A stretch of DNA of 50,534 bases, taken from Pirellulales bacterium. GTDB taxonomy: Bacteria > Planctomycetota > Planctomycetia > Pirellulales > JACPPG01. The position numbers and the translations under genes were made by a program. Positions 45,208-50,534 of this stretch are shown one piece after another. The notes under the pieces are model-generated. The model saw nothing but the letters and a program-made list of their open reading frames with translations, did no database searches and had not been told where the DNA came from. Every line of letters starts with the position of its first letter. Within the stretch, counting starts at the first letter, position 1. Location of the stretch: positions 1 through 50,534 of the forward strand of contig DASYDW010000051.1 of NCBI GenBank assembly GCA_036499395.1. Direction: 5' to 3'.

Positions 45208-46170
45208 GTGATTGTCACGCGCCTCACAGAAATGTTGAACGTCAAACATCCGATCATGCTGGCTGGCATGGCGGGCGTTTCGCACGCCGAGTTGGTGGCA
45301 GCCATGAACGCGTCCGGCGGATACGGCGTGCTCGGGGCCGGCAATATGTCGCTCGACGAAATGTCGGCCGAGATGGCCAGGGTCCGCAAGCTCACCTCAC
45401 AGCCCTTCGGACTCGACTTGCTGACGCCGATCACCGACAAGCCCGAGGACGAGGCGCGGCGGATCATCGACGGCGGCGCCAGTTGCTTTATCGCCGGATT
45501 GGGGATGTCATCGAAGGTCATCCGAATGTGTCATGAGGCGAAAATACTCGTGTTCAACGTCTGCAGTACCGTGCATCACGCGATGATGGCGGAAGAAGCT
45601 GGCTGTGATGCCGTGATCGCGCAAGGGACCGAGGCCGGCGGACATACCGGTGCCGTCGGCACGATGGCGCTGCTGCCTCAGGTGGTTGACCGCCTGAAGG
45701 TGCCGGTGATCGCGGCCGGCGGTATCTATGACGGCCGCGGGCTGGCCGCGGCGCTCGCGCTGGGGTGCGAGGGAGTTTGGATCGGCACAAGATTCGTCGC
45801 TTGCACCGAAGCACGCGGCTCCGTTGCGTACAAGCAAGCGATTTTGCAGGCCAACGAAAGCGATACGGTCGTTTCGCGGTGCTGGACCGGCAAAACGTTG
45901 CGAGCTTTGAAGAACCCGACGATCGAACAGTGGGAACAAAACCCGCAAGAAATCCAACTCTTCCCGCAGCAGGCGGCCACGATGCAACAAGCAGGCCTGA
46001 TGGGCTTTCTAAATCCCGATGATGCCGATCGCGACCCGCGATTGTCATGCTTTCCCGCCGGCCAGGGGTGCGGCGGCATTGCGCAGATCGAAAGCTGCCG
46101 TTCGATCGTTGACCGAATCATGCGCGACGCCGAAGAGGTCCTGGCCGCACAGGCGCGTCGAGTGCGATAA
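45208..46170 (+). CDS. Nitronate monooxygenase / 2-nitropropane dioxygenase family
   Basis: 320 residues from a GTG; an ATG eight codons later (MLNVKHPIMLAGMAGV) is equally plausible. The FMN-binding TIM barrel is visible in KHPIMLAGMAGVSHAELVAA, GGYGVLGAG, GTEAGGHTG and AAGGIYDGRGLAAALALG with GVWIGTRFV. Members oxidise alkyl nitronates or act as FabK enoyl reductases; the phosphate-binding motifs are shared, so the substrate is not settled. It stands alone between the two TPR genes. Confidence 0.88.
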   Translation: MIVTRLTEMLNVKHPIMLAGMAGVSHAELVAAMNASGGYGVLGAGNMSLDEMSAEMARVRKLTSQPFGLDLLTPITDKPEDEARRIIDGGASCFIAGLGMSSKVIRMCHEAKILVFNVCSTVHHAMMAEEAGCDAVIAQGTEAGGHTGAVGTMALLPQVVDRLKVPVIAAGGIYDGRGLAAALALGCEGVWIGTRFVACTEARGSVAYKQAILQANESDTVVSRCWTGKTLRALKNPTIEQWEQNPQEIQLFPQQAATMQQAGLMGFLNPDDADRDPRLSCFPAGQGCGGIAQIESCRSIVDRIMRDAEEVLAAQARRVR

Positions 46171-46219
46171 CGGTGCAAGTTCGTGATTGTAGGCTCCGTC
46201 GCACGGATGACAGTCGATG

Positions 46220-48238
46220 TTAGCGATGCTGGCGCTTCTGTTCCGCTTTCTCGAAAGCACTTTGCGCTTCAGAATCTCCTGGATTAAGTTGCACGGCACG
46301 ACGCAAAAATCCCAGAGCATCATCCGGCTGTCCCATTTCCAACAGCACGATGCCAAGATTGCGCAGCGAGTCTTGATGCTCGGGCTGCAGGCGTAAAGCG
46401 GCGCGATATTCGTCAGCCGCCGCCGTCAGGTTGCCGCTCGTACCGAGCAAATTCGCGAACTCGCAGTGTACTTCAGGTCGTTGTGAGTCGAGACGCAACG
46501 ACGCCTGGAAGTTTGTCAGCGCCTCGGCCGGGCGTCCTCGCCGGGCCTGTGCCAGGGCCAGGCCGTAATAGCCTTCCGCGTAGTTCGCATCGACATCGAC
46601 GGCCTTTGCGAATCTTGCCTGCGCATCGGACCAACGCCCCTGCGTTGCGAGGGCCATCCCCTGCCCGTACAGTGCGCGCGGATCGGCAGGGCGCACGGCC
46701 AGCACCACCTCGAATGCCTGCTCGGCCTCAACGGGCTTGCCTGCCTCGAGAAAAACGAATCCGCGCTTGCGGCGTATCTCGAACAGGCGAGTCCCATCGC
46801 CCCCCTCCTCCTCGCAAATTCGGATGCTGGTCGCGAGCAAATCGGCCGCCTCGTCGTAGTGCCCTTGCTCGTCACGATAATCCGCCAGATTGGCGTAAGG
46901 CATCCAATTCTGCGGATTCCGCTCGATGATGTCCGTCAGCAGCGTAGGAAGATCGTGATAGATACAGATCTGCCGAAACGAAAGCACGGCCAGTGCGATG
47001 AGAACCGCGGCCACGACAACGTTCATCAGTCCGCGCATATCCGCACGAATCGTATGCGAGACAACGGCACATCCCGCCGCAGCAAGCGCGATGAGCGCCA
47101 CGGCGGCATGATATTGAAAATGGTCTGCCACGTCCGCATAGCGTGTGAAGAAAATGTTGAAGAATCCCAACGCCGGCGTTAGCACGCCACCGAAGACGAG
47201 CACGGCAGCAAGCGGTCCGCGACCGATGCGATGGCGAGCGCACCACAAGGCAATGGGCAGCGCCACGGCAGTGACGGGAAACAAATATTGCCACCACACG
47301 TGCGCGTCAATTTGCCAGCGCGGATACAAGAAGATCAGCGGATGTGGCCAGACGAGTTTGCCGGCATAGAACCACAGCGCCCGGCCGGCGAGCAATAAGC
47401 GTTCGACGGGAGTGCGCGACCAATCCTCGCCCTGGGCACCGACATGATGCGTTTCCATCCACATCGTTACCAGGCAGAGCGCAATGCCGAGCACGAAAAA
47501 AGGGAGCAGCCGGATGATTTCGCGCGACTCAATTCGACCGCGTTTCCACCAATAGATCACCAGGATCACGGCCGGCAGCGAAACGACGACGGTCTTCGCG
47601 AAGAGGGCCATCGCATACAGGATAAATGCGGCGACGTACCAACGCCAATGCCCGACTGATGGCTCCGGCATCTGACCAGCGACACTTTCTTCGGTCTCAG
47701 ACGGAGCGAAGCGCAGGTAGCAAAGCAGTGAGCCAAGTGCCAGCGACAGGCTGAGCACATTTTTTCGCTCGGTGACCCAGGCCACGGATTCGACACACAC
47801 CGGATGCACGGCGAAGATCGCGGCGGCCAGCCAGCCGCCAGGAACACACAGTCGAAGCAAGAGCCGCCATAAGAGGATCGAGGCCGTGGCGTGCAGGATC
47901 ACATTAATGATGTGATAACCAAGCGGATTGATCCCCCATAGGTGAAACTCGACCCAGTAGGTCGAGTACATGAGCGGGTAATATTGCTGGATCGATTGCG
48001 GGACAAACCACATCTGCCGCAAGCCGTCCCAGGTGCGTAACGTCTCATTGGTGAGAACGTTCTCACCGTCGTCCCAAATAAAGCCCGCGTTTAAGGTCGG
48101 CAGATAAGTCACGGCCACGATCGCGGCAAGCGCCACGGCCGGCAGGAAAGAGTTCCATAATGCAGGTTTGCGGGATGCCTGATGGTTGCGATCGCGGCGT
48201 CGCGACTTAGTTCTTCTCGCAGAGGAACGGGCAACCAT
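46220..48238 (-). CDS. Membrane-TPR protein, TMTC-like, second copy
   Basis: 672 residues with the same layout as the gene at 42552: about ten membrane helices, a first loop with FIWDDGENVLTNE carrying the DD pair, then about six tetratricopeptide repeats (ARFAKAVDVDANYAEGYYG, LRNLGIVLLEMGQPDDAL). The two proteins are clearly related but diverged, so they are an old duplication or separate members of a large family. Probable role: glycosyl transfer to exported proteins. The N-terminus is basic and Arg-rich. Confidence 0.85.
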   Translation of the reverse strand: MVARSSARRTKSRRRDRNHQASRKPALWNSFLPAVALAAIVAVTYLPTLNAGFIWDDGENVLTNETLRTWDGLRQMWFVPQSIQQYYPLMYSTYWVEFHLWGINPLGYHIINVILHATASILLWRLLLRLCVPGGWLAAAIFAVHPVCVESVAWVTERKNVLSLSLALGSLLCYLRFAPSETEESVAGQMPEPSVGHWRWYVAAFILYAMALFAKTVVVSLPAVILVIYWWKRGRIESREIIRLLPFFVLGIALCLVTMWMETHHVGAQGEDWSRTPVERLLLAGRALWFYAGKLVWPHPLIFLYPRWQIDAHVWWQYLFPVTAVALPIALWCARHRIGRGPLAAVLVFGGVLTPALGFFNIFFTRYADVADHFQYHAAVALIALAAAGCAVVSHTIRADMRGLMNVVVAAVLIALAVLSFRQICIYHDLPTLLTDIIERNPQNWMPYANLADYRDEQGHYDEAADLLATSIRICEEEGGDGTRLFEIRRKRGFVFLEAGKPVEAEQAFEVVLAVRPADPRALYGQGMALATQGRWSDAQARFAKAVDVDANYAEGYYGLALAQARRGRPAEALTNFQASLRLDSQRPEVHCEFANLLGTSGNLTAAADEYRAALRLQPEHQDSLRNLGIVLLEMGQPDDALGFLRRAVQLNPGDSEAQSAFEKAEQKRQHR

Positions 48239-48350
48239 GGTTTTACTTACGGAAGGATTCTCAGCGGTCGAGCCATCATCGACAGTACTATCCGCCTACT
48301 TCGTGGCCAAGCGGACGGCGCGAACAAGTTCACGACAAGCGCGAAAAAGA

Positions 48351-48380
48351 GGCCCGGTCCGCAATGATGCGGACCGGGCC
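48351..48380 (-). terminator. Rho-independent terminator of the PEP-CTERM gene
   Basis: A perfect 13-bp stem (48351-48363 with 48368-48380) closes a 4-nt loop. On the minus strand it is followed by TCTTTTTC. It lies 43 nt past the stop of the PEP-CTERM gene that reads toward it. Confidence 0.9.
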
Positions 48381-48422
48381 AGAACGAATCGGCTCTCGTT
48401 TGACGTTGCCAGATTACCCGTA

Positions 48423-49481
48423 CTAAGCAGAACGCTTGCGACGATAAACCATGCCGGCAAGGCCGACTAGCGCCATGCCGCCCAAGGCCAGCGAATTGGG
48501 CTCAGGAACGAGGACGCCGTTAACCTGACCGGTCTGGTCGAATTGCAAATTGCTGAGCACGATGTTGGCCGTCAGCGTCGTGTTCTGGATGTTGATCGAC
48601 GTCACACCGCTCGAGCTGCCGCCGACACTGAAATTCTCGTTGGTGCTCAGCGGAGCCACGAACGAGAACGGAATCTGCAGCCCACCCAGATTCGAAGCAA
48701 ACGTCGCCAACATGTTATCCTTCTGCGCCGTGTTGACGAATGGGCCGAACGGAACGCCCGTATCTGCTGTCGTTAGATCCGCAATCGGCAACGTACCGTC
48801 GAACGTCACGACGGTGTCCGTCGGCAAGGTGTACAGCGTGCCGATGTTCAGTGGAACGCCTAGTACGCTTAGCGAACCGGTGACGCTACCGTTGAGGGTC
48901 ACGGAGTACGTGCCGTCAATCGCTGCACCATTACTCGCGTCAGCCGAGCCGGACGACGTGAACGAGATGTTCTTGATCGAACCCGAGAAGGTGGGCGTCA
49001 GCGTCAAGGTACCGACGCTGGTGCTCATCGAAATTCCGCCGGCATTGATCGTCAACCCGGTGTTTGTGCTACCGCTGAGGTTGGTGCTGAAGGAGTTCAG
49101 CATCTGCGGCGTGCCCGGGGTGAGATCATCGTACGTCAGATTGGCCGTACCGCTGCCGTCCGTCGCGTTGACGGTCACCGGGCTGGGCGAGAGAGTCAGA
49201 CTAGAGGTCTGATTCTGCGCCGAGAAACCGATGTTGGTGTTGAAGAAGACAACGTGCTGTTTGTAGTTGCCGGAGATGGCATTGCTGCCCAGGGCCAGAT
49301 CTGACCCCGTAGCAATTGTGACACTGCTTGAGAAAGTGCCAAGATTCCCGGCGCCATTGCTGGGGCCAAGCAGAATTGTGCTGGTAACACTTGTCGCCCA
49401 CGCGGGGCCTGCCGCCAGCACGACGGCAACTGCCACGCCTAGCGCAGCAGGGTGGGTGAACAAATTGATTTTCCGGATCAT
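48423..49481 (-). CDS. PEP-CTERM sorted exported protein
   Basis: 352 residues. A signal peptide (LGVAVAVVLAAGPAWATS) is followed by a Ser/Thr/Asn/Gly-rich beta-strand domain with no recognised fold. The C-terminus VPEPNSLALGGMALVGLAG plus MVYRRKR is a PEP-CTERM sorting signal. GAGGAG lies six bases before the ATG, and a strong terminator follows the gene, so it is probably well expressed as a single gene. It is likely a surface or matrix protein. Short Thr-rich strand repeats are visible but no exact tandem repeat. Confidence 0.88.
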   Translation of the reverse strand: MIRKINLFTHPAALGVAVAVVLAAGPAWATSVTSTILLGPSNGAGNLGTFSSSVTIATGSDLALGSNAISGNYKQHVVFFNTNIGFSAQNQTSSLTLSPSPVTVNATDGSGTANLTYDDLTPGTPQMLNSFSTNLSGSTNTGLTINAGGISMSTSVGTLTLTPTFSGSIKNISFTSSGSADASNGAAIDGTYSVTLNGSVTGSLSVLGVPLNIGTLYTLPTDTVVTFDGTLPIADLTTADTGVPFGPFVNTAQKDNMLATFASNLGGLQIPFSFVAPLSTNENFSVGGSSSGVTSINIQNTTLTANIVLSNLQFDQTGQVNGVLVPEPNSLALGGMALVGLAGMVYRRKRSA

Positions 49482-50030
49482 TAGCGGCTCCTCTTGTTAG
49501 AACGCAACTCGGCGAAACAACCTGCATGGCGCACAAACGCCACACGCACTCGCAGGCGATTTCTGAGCCCAGCCCCCGAACGGCCCTAACAATCCGTACC
49601 ACTCCGAAAATCGCACTCAGATACAAGGTTAGCGGGCGAACGGAATCGTTCAACAGAAATTCCAATAAAATAGACTATTCCATTTGGCATATTGGTGGCC
49701 TTTTGCCCCCCGCAAGGAGTATCGATTGTAAACACCACCTTAGTGCTTTAGCTTTTCATCGATTCACTATCGCATTTGTGGCACTTTTCGGCTTTTCCCG
49801 AGATTCATATTTTTCTTGACATTCAAAGTTTTCGCCCGATACAGCTCAATCGACGATTCCCTTGCCATTGCCACCCGCAGACCGGTCGCCGAGACGAAAG
49901 TCGCCGGCCTCGTTAAACCGGCGCACAGTGGCGGCGGCCAATCTGATGCAGCGCAGGAATCGGCGTGGTTCCGCCGGACAGCGCGACCAAGAAAATAAAC
50001 TGGGGCGTGCAGAAACTTCCGTCAGCGCGC
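49482..50030. other. 549-nt region between PEP-CTERM gene and 16S terminator
   Basis: No protein gene is convincing. A plus-strand TTGACA (49816-49821) with GATACA (49838-49843), 16 bp apart, resembles a promoter reading toward the 16S terminator; a short RNA between about 49850 and 50070 is possible. The minus-strand part near 49482-49700 should hold the promoter of the PEP-CTERM gene. Confidence 0.35.
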
Positions 50031-50069
50031 AAAAAAAACCCGTCGTAAGCTGGCTCGCTTACGACGGGT
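50031..50069 (-). terminator. Rho-independent terminator after 16S rRNA
   Basis: A perfect 13-bp stem (50038-50050 with 50057-50069) with a 6-nt loop is followed on the minus strand by a run of seven to eight T. It lies about 135 nt past the 16S 3' end and ends that transcript before any 23S gene. Confidence 0.92.
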
Positions 50070-50198
50070 CTTACTCATTCAATTTGGTAGTTGTCGGCTC
50101 GTCTTACGACGTCCGACTGATCTCAAGCCCAAACACAAGAACTGTCTCCACAATTCATGATCTTCGCGACGACGTGATCGTCATGAAGATAGAATCCT

Positions 50199-50534
<336 letters not shown>

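Noticed and set aside
45016..45285. Minus-strand 89-codon ORF before the nitronate monooxygenase
   Set aside because: It overlaps the start of that gene on the other strand and is not supported by a ribosome binding site, although its C-terminal half reads fairly protein-like.
48550..49212. Plus-strand 220-codon ORF opposite the second PEP-CTERM gene
   Set aside because: It is antisense to a gene with a signal peptide, sorting signal, ribosome binding site and terminator.

Overview
The window looks like a chromosomal segment of a planctomycete (Planctomycetota, probably near the Pirellulales). The signs are a partial 16S rRNA gene that ends in its own terminator with no 23S gene behind it, an ECF sigma factor divergent from a large membrane-anchored Ser/Thr kinase, two PEP-CTERM surface proteins, lpxD-lpxI lipid A genes, a multihaem cytochrome, DUF362 and DUF6677-like proteins, and frequent TTG/GTG starts with weak Shine-Dalgarno sites. 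No database search was possible, so family names rest on motifs read in the translations.

Positions 1 to about 20,060 are accessory DNA and look like an integrated mobilizable element. Its right border is a tRNA-Leu(GAG) gene (20062-20145, minus strand), with a tyrosine recombinase reading away from the tRNA 3' end. Inside lie an excisionase-like protein, a MobF (TrwC/TraI-type) relaxase-helicase, a VirD4/TraD-like coupling ATPase with small membrane partners, a ParB-like protein, an orphan DNA methyltransferase and a ParE-type toxin-antitoxin pair. No type IV secretion channel genes are visible, so the element is either mobilizable rather than self-transmissible, or its remaining genes and left end lie beyond position 1. 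A 19-nt-arm inverted repeat at 7587-7645, in the divergent space upstream of the relaxase, is the best oriT candidate.

The left 5.5 kb has a defence-island character: a TIR-like (PF10137-type) protein, a second TIR protein whose frame overlaps an unrecognised 312-codon partner, and a Ser/Thr kinase with an unrecognised C-terminal half. A RES-domain protein at 11.3-12.3 kb makes three predicted NAD+-consuming enzymes in 12 kb. The kinase gene is bracketed by two diverged direct copies of a roughly 120-nt structured sequence (3358-3478 and 5365-5491). Both copies fold into the same shape, a hairpin followed by a four-way, tRNA-like junction, although the inner arms differ in sequence. This is the best candidate for something undescribed.

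From 20.1 kb to the end the DNA is ordinary chromosome: a GAF-SpoIIE phosphatase-like protein that lacks key aspartates, a GT-C-like membrane protein, acetolactate synthase, a PEP-CTERM protein, a Tat-exported DUF362 protein, a pentahaem cytochrome, two membrane proteins, a class IV aminotransferase, lpxD and lpxI, a hybrid histidine kinase, a cytidylate-kinase-like protein, the ECF sigma/STK pair, two related membrane-TPR (TMTC-like) proteins around a nitronate monooxygenase, a second PEP-CTERM protein with a clear terminator, and the 3' part of the 16S rRNA gene.
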